Shown: piece by piece, positions 42,876-52,108 of the stretch
Position numbering within the stretch: position 1 is the stretch's first letter
Layout of the letters: each line of letters opens with the position of its first letter
Assembly (NCBI RefSeq): GCF_016446285.1
Contig: NZ_CP054140.1
Coordinates: 1,841,501-1,905,500, forward strand
DNA length: 64,000 bases
Reading direction: 5' to 3'
Source: Desulfobulbus oligotrophicus
GTDB taxonomy: Bacteria > Desulfobacterota > Desulfobulbia > Desulfobulbales > Desulfobulbaceae
The notes under the pieces: generated by a model
What the model was told of the DNA's origin: nothing
The model's database searches: none
Seen by the model: only the letters and a program-made list of their open reading frames with translations
Made by a program: the position numbers and the translations under genes

Positions 42876-43871
42876 TCAGCCTGTTGTCAGAAGTCGCTCA
42901 AAAAGTTCGATATACTGATTTACCATCTGCTCAAGAGTAAACGTTTTTTCTATCTTATTCCGGTTGTATTCTCCCATCTCCCGGCGTTGCAAAGGGTTGT
43001 CCGCCAGTAGCTGAATCTTCTGGGCAAAAGACGTCACATCTCCTATCCGGCATAAGAATCCACCTTTACCCTCATCGATCAGCTCCGGCAAGGATGAGCA
43101 ATCGGTGGCCACGACCGGTAATCCGCAGGCCATAGCCTCGGCAGCTGCAAGGCCAAAGCCTTCCCTCACTGTTGGGAAGAGCAGGATATCAGCTGATTGA
43201 TATACAGCCGGCATAGCGTGGTGAGGAATTGTGCCCAGGCATTCAAGTTGTGGATGTACAGAAAGAGAATTGCGTGTACGTAAACCTGCAGTGTATGCAA
43301 TGGTTATATTTGGACCGACTCGTTCAGCGATAGGTTTGAGCCACTGTGCGCCTTTTCTTTGAGTGAGATTGCCACAAAACAGTACTCTGACTTTTTTGTC
43401 AGATCGAAATTTTTGCTGTTTGCATGGTCTGAATAGGGTGTGATCAACTCCATTGTATATCACTTTGACTGGTCGTTTCAGGCGTAAATCATCGCGAGCC
43501 AGTTGAGCTGTATATTGACTGACTGCGGTAAGAGCGTCGGCTCTGGTTGCAGCCATCTTTGTCAATAATCGTAGATCTGTTTGATAATGAATATTTTGTA
43601 AAAAACTGCTGTACTTCCGCATGAAAGAATCGAGTACATAATTGTGGAATGTCAAAACCAAAGGAATATTTTTTCGATGGTGAAAGATTGCATAGTCTGG
43701 TGTGGTGTGGGTCAAGCGTGTTTTTTGGGGATAGGAGGAAAGCAGGAGTGACAGGGGAAAGAGGGTACGGTAGGGAGAATAGGGAATTACCCTATACCCA
43801 GGAATTCTATTTTCCAGAATTTTGTGTATGACGAAGGCACCATTGCCTGTTGCCATTGGAGATGCGTACAT
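42876..43871 (-). CDS. Glycosyltransferase family 4
   Basis: A 331-aa GT4 convergent with the preceding gene. NIPLVLTFHNYVLDSFMR is the acceptor-domain part, RVLFCGNLTQRKGAQWLKPI the linker and FPTVREGFGLAAAEAMACGL the EX7E site. The N-terminal 50 residues are short for the family. AT-rich like its neighbour. Together they suggest a cell-surface glycan or exopolysaccharide cluster with a flippase alongside. Confidence 0.9.
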   Translation of the reverse strand: MYASPMATGNGAFVIHKILENRIPGYRVIPYSPYRTLFPLSLLLSSYPQKTRLTHTTPDYAIFHHRKNIPLVLTFHNYVLDSFMRKYSSFLQNIHYQTDLRLLTKMAATRADALTAVSQYTAQLARDDLRLKRPVKVIYNGVDHTLFRPCKQQKFRSDKKVRVLFCGNLTQRKGAQWLKPIAERVGPNITIAYTAGLRTRNSLSVHPQLECLGTIPHHAMPAVYQSADILLFPTVREGFGLAAAEAMACGLPVVATDCSSLPELIDEGKGGFLCRIGDVTSFAQKIQLLADNPLQRREMGEYNRNKIEKTFTLEQMVNQYIELFERLLTTG

Positions 43872-43988
43872 AGCTATTTAAAAATTTCTGTAAAAAATAT
43901 TATCATTTTTAAAAAGTTGTCTGATGTTGTCTTGCTGGAAGTTTTAAGAAGAAATCCATGTTTAATTTCTATATTTCCAGACTTTAAT

Positions 43989-45242
43989 TTACTTTTGCTG
44001 CCAGCTTTTATGGATATAAAAGAGCATCACAACAATCATAAATCCCTCCGCAGTGTAAGAGGCTATCACCGCACCACGCCAACCCCACAAAGGAATTAAA
44101 AACAGGTTAAGTGCAATGTTGGCCCCGGCCCCGGTGAGCAGCGCTTTCATCCCCGCATGTTGAAGACCGCTGGTTATAAGTGGATAGTGGAGCAGCATTC
44201 TCGGAACCGTCATCAACGGGAGCCAGGCCAGCCAGCAGACAATGGCTGTTGTCTCGGTATAGGCTTGACCCAGCAGGAATGAGGGGACAGGCGCACACCA
44301 CAGAATCAAACAACCGGCCGCAATACCATAACAAATCGGTATGACGCCAATTTTCAGTGAATACCTTATTGCTCCCTTTATTCCGGATTGGCCATGTCGA
44401 AAATACCGTGGGGTTGCCGCTCCCAGCAGGGCCTGTAAGGGAATAAAGGCGAGGTCAACAAAGCGATATCCCGCCGAGTACAGACCTGCGGGCCCAACAG
44501 CATCTAAGCGGGCCAGCATAAACTTGTCCGCATCCACATACAGTTTTTCTGCAGCACTTGAAAAGGAAAATGGAATACTTTTGCGGATATGTTGCAGGAT
44601 ACCTTTACGTCGCGGCAGAATCCGGACGGAAAAATCTTTTGTTATGTTTCTGAACACATAAGTGACGGCAGCCAAGGCACTGCAAAAATACAGTGCAGAC
44701 CAGGTCACCAGCAGGTCCGGTATTATTGGTATATACTGGAGAGCAAAAAACAAGAGTGCAGCACTAAAACGAGCCACAGTCGGAACAAGCTGCATCAGAG
44801 AGACCTTGGTCATCTGTTCGTGGCCCTGATAAATGAAGACTCCAAAACCAGCTAAGGGAATACAGACTATTTCCCCAGCACCAATAAGAAGTATTGCTGC
44901 CCATGGAATGTTGCCGGGTAATATCAGGCTGACAAGTACAATGTAGATCGAGGCTGCAACCGGTGTACCCAAACAGTATGCCATCAAGGCATATCCCCAG
45001 CTTTTTGCAAGTTGGGCAGGGTTACGGGCTATATCCCGCACCATCAGGATACTGGCCCCAAGCCCGCTGAACGAGGAGAGAGCCCCGGCAACGGTCAGTA
45101 CAGCCACAAAACTACCAAATCCATCTGCTCCGAGAGTGCGGGCAACAATCAGAAACACCAGGGCCTGTGTCAGTGCCCGGGCTGCCATGCCAACAGTAAG
45201 GATGAGTGTGCCGTTGGCCAGTTTACCGGGTTTCCAGATCAT
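43989..45242 (-). CDS. Lipid-linked oligosaccharide flippase (Wzx-like)
   Basis: A 417-aa polytopic membrane protein of the polysaccharide transporter family, with about 12 hydrophobic segments. It begins with GTLILTVGMAARALTQALVF and FGSFVAVLTVAGALSSFSGL (typical GxxG starts of Wzx proteins), and has DKFMLARLDAVGPAGLYSAG. It should flip lipid-linked oligosaccharides to the outer face of the inner membrane. It overlaps the GT39-type gene upstream by ATGA. Confidence 0.9.
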   Translation of the reverse strand: MIWKPGKLANGTLILTVGMAARALTQALVFLIVARTLGADGFGSFVAVLTVAGALSSFSGLGASILMVRDIARNPAQLAKSWGYALMAYCLGTPVAASIYIVLVSLILPGNIPWAAILLIGAGEIVCIPLAGFGVFIYQGHEQMTKVSLMQLVPTVARFSAALLFFALQYIPIIPDLLVTWSALYFCSALAAVTYVFRNITKDFSVRILPRRKGILQHIRKSIPFSFSSAAEKLYVDADKFMLARLDAVGPAGLYSAGYRFVDLAFIPLQALLGAATPRYFRHGQSGIKGAIRYSLKIGVIPICYGIAAGCLILWCAPVPSFLLGQAYTETTAIVCWLAWLPLMTVPRMLLHYPLITSGLQHAGMKALLTGAGANIALNLFLIPLWGWRGAVIASYTAEGFMIVVMLFYIHKSWQQK

Positions 45243-46957
45243 GGTGTCAACAGTTCAGCCTGTGCATGCTGCTGAACGGGATGGTGTTGTTCGGCTGTTG
45301 TTGACTGGTGGTTTTGATCTGTGCGCAGGTATACGGAGTAGCCGCCTGCTGCAAACTGTGGTGAAACAGGTTGAAAGGGTAGATTCACAGCCGGCTCTGT
45401 ACCAGGATGGTTGAGCCAGGCATGGAGGAGATCATCCCGAACAAGAATATATGGAGAGGTCGTCTGCTCAAGGGACATCGGCCCATTGTACGGTGTATGG
45501 AAGATCGGGAAAAAGTCCATATAATACCCTCGGTTACCAAGAAAGAGACAGATGAGCCGGTCACGGGCTGTTGTCCGGGCATTCAGCCATTGAATTACAG
45601 GATACTCAGGGCGGAAGGTGGTGATGTAGTCGTCGCGGCTTACTTTTCCTTGCACATAGGGTAACGGCTGTACCATGGAAAACTGCTGAATAACATACTG
45701 GCTATTGTACCAGAGCATTATTCCGCAGGTACAGGCTACAGTTGCCAAAGAGATTTTTTTTCTTGCCTGTGAGTTGCTACTCCAACCGGCTAGTTTCTGC
45801 AGGGTTCCTTGCAGCCCGTACATGGACAGGATGACCAGCGGCGGCACAATTGCAACAACATAGCGAATCCGCATGGCTTCCTGGAAAAAGGTAAAGAAAA
45901 AGTAGAGCAGAGCAAACCAGAGGAGAAAGTTTTGCTCACGTCGCAGCCGCCTGTTTGCTGGCCTGCAGCAAAAGGCCAGTGCCGGCAGGATGAGAAGGAA
46001 GGGGGTGAGTTTACCATCAAAGTAGCGGGGATCGTCGTCTTGTCCTTCGAAGAAAAAACGAACCGGTAAAAGAACAGCCTGCCACCATGGCTCATTGTAC
46101 AGAACTTTTCGCGCGACAAAGGCGTTGTTGCCTGCCTGAACTGGTGTCTGTTCGGTGGTGGTGAGCACTGCCTGGTCGGTAGCCTGCCTGCCCTTGTCCG
46201 TGGTATGCAGTTTTTGCACGAATGTATCATGCAGAGGGTAGATGGGGTTGCCGGTCCACAGATAGTTTCTCACCAGCCAGGGAGAGTAAGCAGTGAGGGT
46301 TACTGCAGCAAAAACCATGGCCCAGAGCAGCGCCCGACCACTGTTTTGTTTGTCTCTGGAGGCATACTGCTGGTAGAGCAGGGGCACCAGCAGGGTCAGC
46401 ACCACCACAGAGACCAGGCCGTTGTACTTTGTGCCGGCCGCAAGACCGCAGCACAGCCCGGCTAAAAGAAGAAAACGGGGTTGAAAACCATGCTCTGCCC
46501 AGGCAAGAAGCGCAAGCAGGGCGGCGGTGGTAAAAAACACGATGCCCAGATCAACATACACCGTGATCGACAGTTTAACGATAATGGGCACAGAGAGAAA
46601 AAACAGGGCGCCGAGCAGACCGTACAGGCGGCCCAACCGTTTGTTAAGATATTGGTACACCAGCAGGGCGGTGAGCAGGGCAAAACTGTAATGGATGTAC
46701 TTGGGGATGATGTCGTTTTTGAAGTAGAGCGGGATGGTATAGAGCAGGTCGAGATTCATGGGATAGTAGGAGAAGGGAATCTCTGGAATCTCGTAGATGC
46801 CGCCGTGCTGCAGCCAGAGTTTGGGAACAAAGAGATGGTGCGTTAAGGCGTCGCGGTCCACCGGCGGCACCGAACCCAGCAGGAGAGTGGCAATGATCAG
46901 CGCGGACAGGAGCAGGATCAGCCCCCAGGTCAGGGCTCTCTCACATTGTTTCGTCAT
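45239..46957 (-). CDS. GT39-type polyprenyl-phosphate sugar transferase (membrane, ArnT-like)
   Basis: A 572-aa GT-C type protein with 11-12 membrane segments. The first periplasmic loop, RDALTHHLFVPKLWLQHGGI followed by SYYPMNLDLLY, holds the acidic catalytic residues of the PMT/ArnT group. The C-terminal 150 residues are periplasmic. It transfers sugars from a polyprenyl phosphate carrier to a lipid or protein. Its start overlaps the HepT stop by 17 bases. About 90 bases of it (46441-46530) occur again in degenerate form at 48503-48597. Confidence 0.87.
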   Translation of the reverse strand: MTKQCERALTWGLILLLSALIIATLLLGSVPPVDRDALTHHLFVPKLWLQHGGIYEIPEIPFSYYPMNLDLLYTIPLYFKNDIIPKYIHYSFALLTALLVYQYLNKRLGRLYGLLGALFFLSVPIIVKLSITVYVDLGIVFFTTAALLALLAWAEHGFQPRFLLLAGLCCGLAAGTKYNGLVSVVVLTLLVPLLYQQYASRDKQNSGRALLWAMVFAAVTLTAYSPWLVRNYLWTGNPIYPLHDTFVQKLHTTDKGRQATDQAVLTTTEQTPVQAGNNAFVARKVLYNEPWWQAVLLPVRFFFEGQDDDPRYFDGKLTPFLLILPALAFCCRPANRRLRREQNFLLWFALLYFFFTFFQEAMRIRYVVAIVPPLVILSMYGLQGTLQKLAGWSSNSQARKKISLATVACTCGIMLWYNSQYVIQQFSMVQPLPYVQGKVSRDDYITTFRPEYPVIQWLNARTTARDRLICLFLGNRGYYMDFFPIFHTPYNGPMSLEQTTSPYILVRDDLLHAWLNHPGTEPAVNLPFQPVSPQFAAGGYSVYLRTDQNHQSTTAEQHHPVQQHAQAELLTP

Positions 46958-47363
46958 TGAGAGGGGCCATGAGAAAGTCGAGGAGTAGTTTGTAGCGTCC
47001 TTCGCTGACCAAGGTCAGGATCTTGTCCATATCCACATTCATGTAATCATGGACAATACGGTTGCGGAGGCCAATGATTCCATGCCAATCGGCCAGTATC
47101 TCCTGGCTGATGAGTCCTGTCCGGGCCAGGACGGCAAAGGCGTCGTAGGCGGATATCGGCACTGTTTCACCCCGTGCCTTGAGCAGTTGCTTGGCCTTGC
47201 CGATGGCGTTTTCAATCAATACTTGGAGCCCGTGCAACACGCCATTTTGTTCCAAGGGGGTGAGTTGCCGCGAAGCAAGCAGACGTGAGCGGGCCTCGTC
47301 CAGCAGGGCGCCCTGGTGTGCGGCGATACGCTTGGTTTCGGCATGATACAGGTCAGTGCGCAT
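46941..47363 (-). CDS. hepT: HepT-like HEPN ribonuclease toxin
   Basis: The ATG at 47363 gives 140 residues. HEPN (DUF86) features: LEQNGVLHGLQVLIENAIGK, and the R-x4-H catalytic motif in LRNRIVHDYMNVD. HepT proteins cut tRNA or other RNA and are held in check by the MNT partner encoded just upstream. The start overlaps the mntA stop by 11 bases. The frame runs 17 bases into the start of the GT39 gene. Confidence 0.92.
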   Translation of the reverse strand: MRTDLYHAETKRIAAHQGALLDEARSRLLASRQLTPLEQNGVLHGLQVLIENAIGKAKQLLKARGETVPISAYDAFAVLARTGLISQEILADWHGIIGLRNRIVHDYMNVDMDKILTLVSEGRYKLLLDFLMAPLNDETM

Positions 47364-47742
47364 AAATCTCCTGCCAGTAATGGTCTTCCAGTTCTCTCCA
47401 GGTTCGCCGAAGAAATCGTTGCCAGGGCAGCCCATCCTCACCGGTCAGGACGATGCCGTTTTCAGCGATTTCAGCCCGCATCGCCAAACTCGCCCGGGGA
47501 ACGTCAATGCAATCAACAGTCGTGACCGGCAGCATCAGTGCGTTGGCCAGGCCGTGGCGCAGGGTTTCGGTGCGCGCCAGTTGTTCCAGCCAGTCCATAT
47601 CCCTTTGCCATTGCAGGGCGAAATCCCAGTCGCTGTCCGGGGTATGGGTGTTGTCGGCCCGGCTGCCGATCAGTACGGCAAACTCCAGGTTGGGTTCGGA
47701 AGCCAGTATCCGGCGGATAGCGGTGATCTCTAAAGTGGGCAT
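47353..47742 (-). CDS. mntA: MntA-like nucleotidyltransferase antitoxin
   Basis: A 129-aa minimal nucleotidyltransferase with the motif GSRADNTHTPDSDWDF (Gly-Ser, then Asp-x-Asp). In HepT/MntA pairs the antitoxin adds AMP to a tyrosine of HepT and so blocks it. It precedes hepT with an 11-base overlap, the normal order. The aspartate pair is intact. Confidence 0.92.
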   Translation of the reverse strand: MPTLEITAIRRILASEPNLEFAVLIGSRADNTHTPDSDWDFALQWQRDMDWLEQLARTETLRHGLANALMLPVTTVDCIDVPRASLAMRAEIAENGIVLTGEDGLPWQRFLRRTWRELEDHYWQEIYAH

Positions 47743-47899
47743 GGTCTATGGCCGCTGGTTGTTGACTCGAATAAACGGCGATGCACTCGTAAAAAGCAGG
47801 CAAGCGGCTGTTTTGTCATTTCGAGCATAGCGAGAACTCTCTAAAATGATCAGGATATGGTGGGTCAACCCATTCTCCTGGTTTGGGTGAGGAGGCGCA

Positions 47900-48124
47900 T
47901 TAAACAGCTTCTTTCAGCTTTTCGGCAATCCATACCTTGACAAGCGCTTGCCGAGTTATCCCAAGGCGTTTGGCTTGTTTGTCGAGCCCTTCGACAACCC
48001 AGGCCGGAAAGTCTATATTCACGCGCCGGTTTTGCTGGTTCACCCGGCGGGCTTTGGAGAAATCAAGATCATCGGTTAAGTCCTCGCCGGCTTCAAATTT
48101 CGTGTCAAATCCCTGTGCTTTCAT
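47900..48124 (-). CDS. brnA: BrnA-type antitoxin
   Basis: The ATG at 48124 gives 74 residues with VNIDFPAWVVEGLDKQAKRL followed by ITRQALVKVWIAEKL, the ribbon-helix-helix DNA-binding fold of BrnA. BrnA neutralises BrnT and represses the operon. It overlaps brnT by 20 bases and follows it, the usual brnT-brnA order. It is 157 bases away from the mntA gene. Confidence 0.92.
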   Translation of the reverse strand: MKAQGFDTKFEAGEDLTDDLDFSKARRVNQQNRRVNIDFPAWVVEGLDKQAKRLGITRQALVKVWIAEKLKEAV

Positions 48125-48377
48125 AGTATTCCACCTCTTTTTCGCGTGACCGGCGAACGGAAATGATCTGGATTGTGTCGTCACGATAGGTGATAACCGC
48201 GGACCAATGCTTGATTCCGATCTTGCCGATCACAAGGCAGCGGTTTTCATCTTCAACAATTTTATCCGGAATTTCCAGCAGATCCCAATCGTCCCATAGT
48301 TCTTGAGCTTCAACAAAATCTATTCCGTGCTTTTGTTTATTGGCAGCGCTTTTCTGGGAATCAAACACAAATTTCAT
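48105..48377 (-). CDS. brnT: BrnT-type ribonuclease toxin
   Basis: A 90-aa protein typical of BrnT: FVFDSQKSAANKQKHGIDFV, and near the end the TIQIISVRRSREKEVEYYES element. BrnT toxins fold like RelE and cut RNA. Overlap with brnA is 20 bases. The first gene of the module; the region upstream is AT-rich (48380-48440). Confidence 0.94.
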   Translation of the reverse strand: MKFVFDSQKSAANKQKHGIDFVEAQELWDDWDLLEIPDKIVEDENRCLVIGKIGIKHWSAVITYRDDTIQIISVRRSREKEVEYYESTGI

Positions 48378-48706
48378 ACTTTTATGGTATATTTTTTATA
48401 TTATTTTTCAATATGCAATGTATTTGTATTTATTGTATCGGCTGGTTACTGAATCAGCTACTGTTTCGGCTGCTTGGCCGCGACCTCAGTTATCAGATAG
48501 GCAAGGCCGCAGCACAGCCCGGCTAAAAGAAGAAAACGAGGTTGAAAACCATGCTCTGCCCAGGCAAGAAGAGCAAGCAGGGCCGTGGTGAGCAGAGTTA
48601 ACAGAGAGTGATAGATTTATTGTAGCATGCTGCCGACAGTATACAAGAATTGCTTACAAGCAACTGTTGGTGTGCTGCCGGAAAGTGATGTCTTGTTGAG
48701 CAAAAT
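48378..48706. other. AT-rich intergenic region with GT39 gene remnant
   Basis: 329 bases between brnT and the VKOR-DsbA gene. The left 60 bases are very AT-rich and should hold the brnTA promoter. The centre contains the degenerate GT39 duplication listed separately. Nothing else recognisable. Confidence 0.5.
48503..48597 (-). pseudogene. Degenerate duplicate of a GT39 gene segment
   Basis: About 90 bases match 46441-46530 in the intact GT39 gene, in the same orientation, with about five mismatches and then loss of similarity on both sides. In the intact gene this codes for the membrane segment FLLLAGLCCGLAAGTKY region. The frame is not continued on either side, so it is a remnant. It may be left from a lost paralogue or from a duplication and deletion that surrounds the toxin-antitoxin modules. 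Confidence 0.85.
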
Positions 48707-49924
48707 TTAAGGGGCTACAGTGGTATCGGGTGTTTTGCCAGGCTGTGACGGTTGGAGCGCTGTTTTAAGAATCGTTGGTGGAATTGATCCTGTATACACC
48801 TCGCCGTCTATCACATAGGAAGGCGTGCCCGTAATGTGCAGTTTCATGCCCAGACGGATGTCAACCAGTAGTGCGTTCCTGATTGGCGGATACTGAATGG
48901 CCGCGGTCAGCTCACCTGCCGAGATCCCGGTTTTATCAGCCAGAGTTTTGGTGCTAAACGCCTGTTTTTCGCGGCCCAGCTCGTAGAGTGCATCGTTCAT
49001 TTCCCAAAATTTATTTTGAGAAACAGCGTAGATGGCAAGCATGGCCATCTTGCCGGAGCCGATATGAAAGGGTTCCGGCACAATAACAGTGTTAAACTCA
49101 TGATCCATGGGATAGTGGTGATGAACCAGCCTGATGGTATCCGGATGTTCGGCAACCAGTCTACGCAGGAACTGATGCATCTTACCGCACTGAAAACACT
49201 GATAATCGGTATACTCGTGGATGGTGAGTTGTGGATTGGCTGCACCGATCCAGGGGTGACCTTCTTCAGTCAGACCGTGCGCTACCTTTTCTGTAACAGC
49301 GGGCAGAGTGTAGTACCAGTAGGAGGGCAATAACAGTTGAACAAGAATAAAGGCCGCAAAAAGAACTGGCAACCCCGCAGCCGATAAAGGCGAGCGGATC
49401 GCAGTGCGCAGGGTTGCAACAAGGCCGCTTATGGAGAAGGTCCCACAGAAACGACGAATAATAATAAACGAGTATATGAGAAGCAGGAAAGTAATGGCAT
49501 AGCTTGCCATACAGAGGATGCAGTGCGCGTGGATCCGGGTGGCGGAAATAAAGCCAAGGTAGACAGAGAAGGCCGAGTAACCAAGTGCCAGGGTAAAGAG
49601 CACATACCAGAGCGGCATTTTGGCCTGATTGTGCCGAAAAACCAATAAAAAGAGAACAAGAAAAACCAGATAGGCAAAGATGCCCCAGACGGCGAGCGGC
49701 ATGCCAAAGAGGATTGACCACGGGCTCTGCGAGACTGTATCGCAGTTGATGGATGTTGACAGGGCACAGAAACTGCTGAAGGTGATGTCTGTATAGTTTT
49801 TATAGTGCAACCAGCCCAGGTAACCACTGTCAATAAATCCGAGCAGAAGCAGGAAAAGAACCGGGACAGTGTAGAAACGGTACGGCAAGGTGTTTGCTAT
49901 GCGTTTTCTTTTCAAAGTGGACAT
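48707..49924 (-). CDS. VKOR-DsbA fusion for disulfide formation
   Basis: A 405-aa protein. Residues 20-160 are a vitamin K epoxide reductase domain with four membrane helices: the Cys pair in SSFCALSTSINCDTVSQSPW, GMPLAVWGIFAYLVFLVL, and CxxC in HAHCILCMASYA. Residues 180-200 form a fifth helix, and 215-390 a thioredoxin-like DsbA domain with CFQC in TDYQCFQCGKMHQF and cis-proline element TGTPSYVIDG. It makes disulfides in the periplasm, with quinone as the electron acceptor. It stands near a pilus cluster with a cysteine-rich PilY1. Confidence 0.92.
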   Translation of the reverse strand: MSTLKRKRIANTLPYRFYTVPVLFLLLLGFIDSGYLGWLHYKNYTDITFSSFCALSTSINCDTVSQSPWSILFGMPLAVWGIFAYLVFLVLFLLVFRHNQAKMPLWYVLFTLALGYSAFSVYLGFISATRIHAHCILCMASYAITFLLLIYSFIIIRRFCGTFSISGLVATLRTAIRSPLSAAGLPVLFAAFILVQLLLPSYWYYTLPAVTEKVAHGLTEEGHPWIGAANPQLTIHEYTDYQCFQCGKMHQFLRRLVAEHPDTIRLVHHHYPMDHEFNTVIVPEPFHIGSGKMAMLAIYAVSQNKFWEMNDALYELGREKQAFSTKTLADKTGISAGELTAAIQYPPIRNALLVDIRLGMKLHITGTPSYVIDGEVYTGSIPPTILKTALQPSQPGKTPDTTVAP

Positions 49925-49935
49925 TATTGAGTGTG

Positions 49936-52020
49936 TTAATGAGATGCTTGAGGCGGGAAAAACTCTTGCGCTGCCAGCATAATAAAAGGTGTAATCAGTT
50001 CACTATCAACAGGCAGTGAGCTGTAGTCTGTACGCAGTGCTTGCAACGTGTCTGTGAGTGTTTGCGCAGTATTCTTGGCAACCAGCTGTTGTGCCAATAG
50101 CTTACTTTTGTCCTGGTGTTGTGCGCGGACACTGTTTTCTAAAAGACTGAGCAGGATACGGATATCCGTTGGTTGCTCTTGATGAGCCAGGGTGAGAAAC
50201 CATTGTCCTCTCTCATGGTACCCGGCTTTTGTCAGCGCTACCCCCAGGGAATAATATCCTGTTGTATGATGAGGCAATGATGTTGACATCATATACTTTC
50301 TGCTCGCTTCAGCTGCTTCCAAAGGCTTGTTGAGCCAAAGCAGTACTGTTGATTGTACTAAATAGAATCGAGGGTTGATACTGTTATGGGATAAAATGAT
50401 GTTGATTTCCTGTAATGCTTTTTCGAGTTTACCTGATTTTTGGAGAGCGTCAGCCAGGTCAATCCTTGCTTTTGTAAAATCTTTATTGATAGCAAGAGCC
50501 TGGTGATAATAACCAATCGCCTCATCATATAATCCGTACATTGCGTACAGTTTACCGATATTATCTACTGCCATTGCTTTGAAGTTGACGTTGGGAAAGT
50601 CAAGTTCAGTGGCTTTGCGCATAAAAGCAGTTGCTTTTCTTAAGTTTTCAGGAGTCTGTTCTTTTTGCCATCCATAGATAATACCCAGCTTTGCCCAGGC
50701 CCGGGCGTTGTCAGCCCCTTTCTGCAGGGCATCGGCCCACAACGACTCTTCACTTGCCCAAACCAGGTTACGACTGTAGGTGCCCAACCCGGTGGCAACA
50801 AGCAACATTGGAATAAGAAGTAAAACAGTTGTGTGAATCAGGCGTGAACGAGAAGAGTAAAGCTGCAAAAATTGCCATAGTCCACCGGTTAGAAGCATGA
50901 AAAGAAACATGGAGGGCAGGTAGTTCCGGTGCTCAAACACCATTTCCAAGGGGATAATGGTGGATTCAACAAGATGGTTAATGAGGTAGAAAAAAAGAGC
51001 AAAGCTGACAAGAGGTGTTTTTTTCCGTAGAGAGTATCCAAGCCAGACCAGCAGGATGATGCAGAGTATTGCAGGCACAGTTGTCCACGGTGCAAACAGG
51101 GAAGTTGAGCTAGTGAAATTGTGGTCAATTGATAATCGCGTCGGGTTGGGGTAGAGCAACAGTGTGAGATAAAAGAGCAGAACCGAGGGTTGGGTGAGCA
51201 GTCGTTCGGCAATGGAAAAGGGCCTGTCTTTATAAGGCGTTGTGAGGTTTGTTAAGTATCCTTGACTGTAGGTAAAGTAACCGGCTGCCAGCAGAACCAG
51301 CACATTGGCTGCGACCACTAAGAAAAACACGTTCTTTGCAAACCGATCATCCCGGTTCAAAAGGGTTAATTCAACAAGCAGAAGGGTGGGGATAAAGGTG
51401 ATGGCGTTCTCTTTGCACCCCAGTGCCAGCAGGAAAAACAGACCGCAGAGAAAGAGATGGAAGAGGCGTTGTACTGTACCTGCAACCACCAGGCGAGTGT
51501 AGCTGTACTGGAACAGGGCGAGCATAAAAAACATGGCACTCATGGAGGCCATGCGTTGCACAATATAGGTAACCGCCTGGGTTTGAATAGGACTGATGGC
51601 CCAGAGCGCGGCACCGAACAGGCTGATAAAGAAAATTGCCTCAGGAGATCGTTTCTGAAGCTTTGGAGACTGAAGTAAAAGAACCGTTGTTTTGTAAAGA
51701 AAAAAGGCGGTCAGTATATGAACAATAATATTAACGAGATGGTAGCCAAATGGGCTGTCCTGGCCAAAATACCAGTTCAGGGCAAAGGTGAAACAGGCAA
51801 TCGGTCGATACAGAGTATCGTTAAATGATGGTTCAGCAAAAAATGTTTTAATAAGAGCGCTTGGTTGGAGATGCTCAAGGTGTATGGCCGGGTTTTGCAG
51901 GATGTTCTGATAGTCATCCAGCTGCCACGAGTTGTTCAGTGAGTTACTGTAACAGAGCGCGATGAGAAGAGTTAGTAAAAGAAAGGAAGATGTGTTCTTT
52001 ATGTTTAGGGCGTGTTTCAT
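49936..52020 (-). CDS. GT-C-like membrane protein with TPR domain
   Basis: A 694-aa protein with about 11 membrane segments in residues 10-430, and a C-terminal TPR domain in residues 440-660 (GKLYAMYGLYDEAIGYYHQA, LADALQKSGKLEKALQEI). The N-terminal loop NSWQLDDYQNILQNP has the acidic pair typical of GT-C and TMTC-type O-mannosyl transferases. It is directly downstream of pilA, behind a terminator. An O-glycosyltransferase for the pilin is plausible by place, not shown. AT-richer than most of the window. Confidence 0.75.
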   Translation of the reverse strand: MKHALNIKNTSSFLLLTLLIALCYSNSLNNSWQLDDYQNILQNPAIHLEHLQPSALIKTFFAEPSFNDTLYRPIACFTFALNWYFGQDSPFGYHLVNIIVHILTAFFLYKTTVLLLQSPKLQKRSPEAIFFISLFGAALWAISPIQTQAVTYIVQRMASMSAMFFMLALFQYSYTRLVVAGTVQRLFHLFLCGLFFLLALGCKENAITFIPTLLLVELTLLNRDDRFAKNVFFLVVAANVLVLLAAGYFTYSQGYLTNLTTPYKDRPFSIAERLLTQPSVLLFYLTLLLYPNPTRLSIDHNFTSSTSLFAPWTTVPAILCIILLVWLGYSLRKKTPLVSFALFFYLINHLVESTIIPLEMVFEHRNYLPSMFLFMLLTGGLWQFLQLYSSRSRLIHTTVLLLIPMLLVATGLGTYSRNLVWASEESLWADALQKGADNARAWAKLGIIYGWQKEQTPENLRKATAFMRKATELDFPNVNFKAMAVDNIGKLYAMYGLYDEAIGYYHQALAINKDFTKARIDLADALQKSGKLEKALQEINIILSHNSINPRFYLVQSTVLLWLNKPLEAAEASRKYMMSTSLPHHTTGYYSLGVALTKAGYHERGQWFLTLAHQEQPTDIRILLSLLENSVRAQHQDKSKLLAQQLVAKNTAQTLTDTLQALRTDYSSLPVDSELITPFIMLAAQEFFPPQASH

Positions 52021-52035
52021 TCGAAGCGTGTAAAT

Positions 52036-52072
52036 GCAAAAGAGCCGGCCACTTGAGGTGAGCCGGCTCTTG
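52036..52072 (-). terminator. Intrinsic terminator after pilA
   Basis: A perfect 10-bp stem (AAGAGCCGGC with GCCGGCTCTT, 52040-52071) and TTTTGC on the minus strand. It separates pilA from the GT-C/TPR gene, so only part of the pilA transcripts should read through. Confidence 0.9.
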
Positions 52073-52108
52073 ATGTAATAGAGAGTAACTTGAAAAGACT
52101 GTTGATAA

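Noticed and set aside
43649-44099. Small plus-strand frames between the GT4 and flippase genes
   Set aside because: They lie opposite clear minus-strand genes, with no ribosome-binding site or family pattern.
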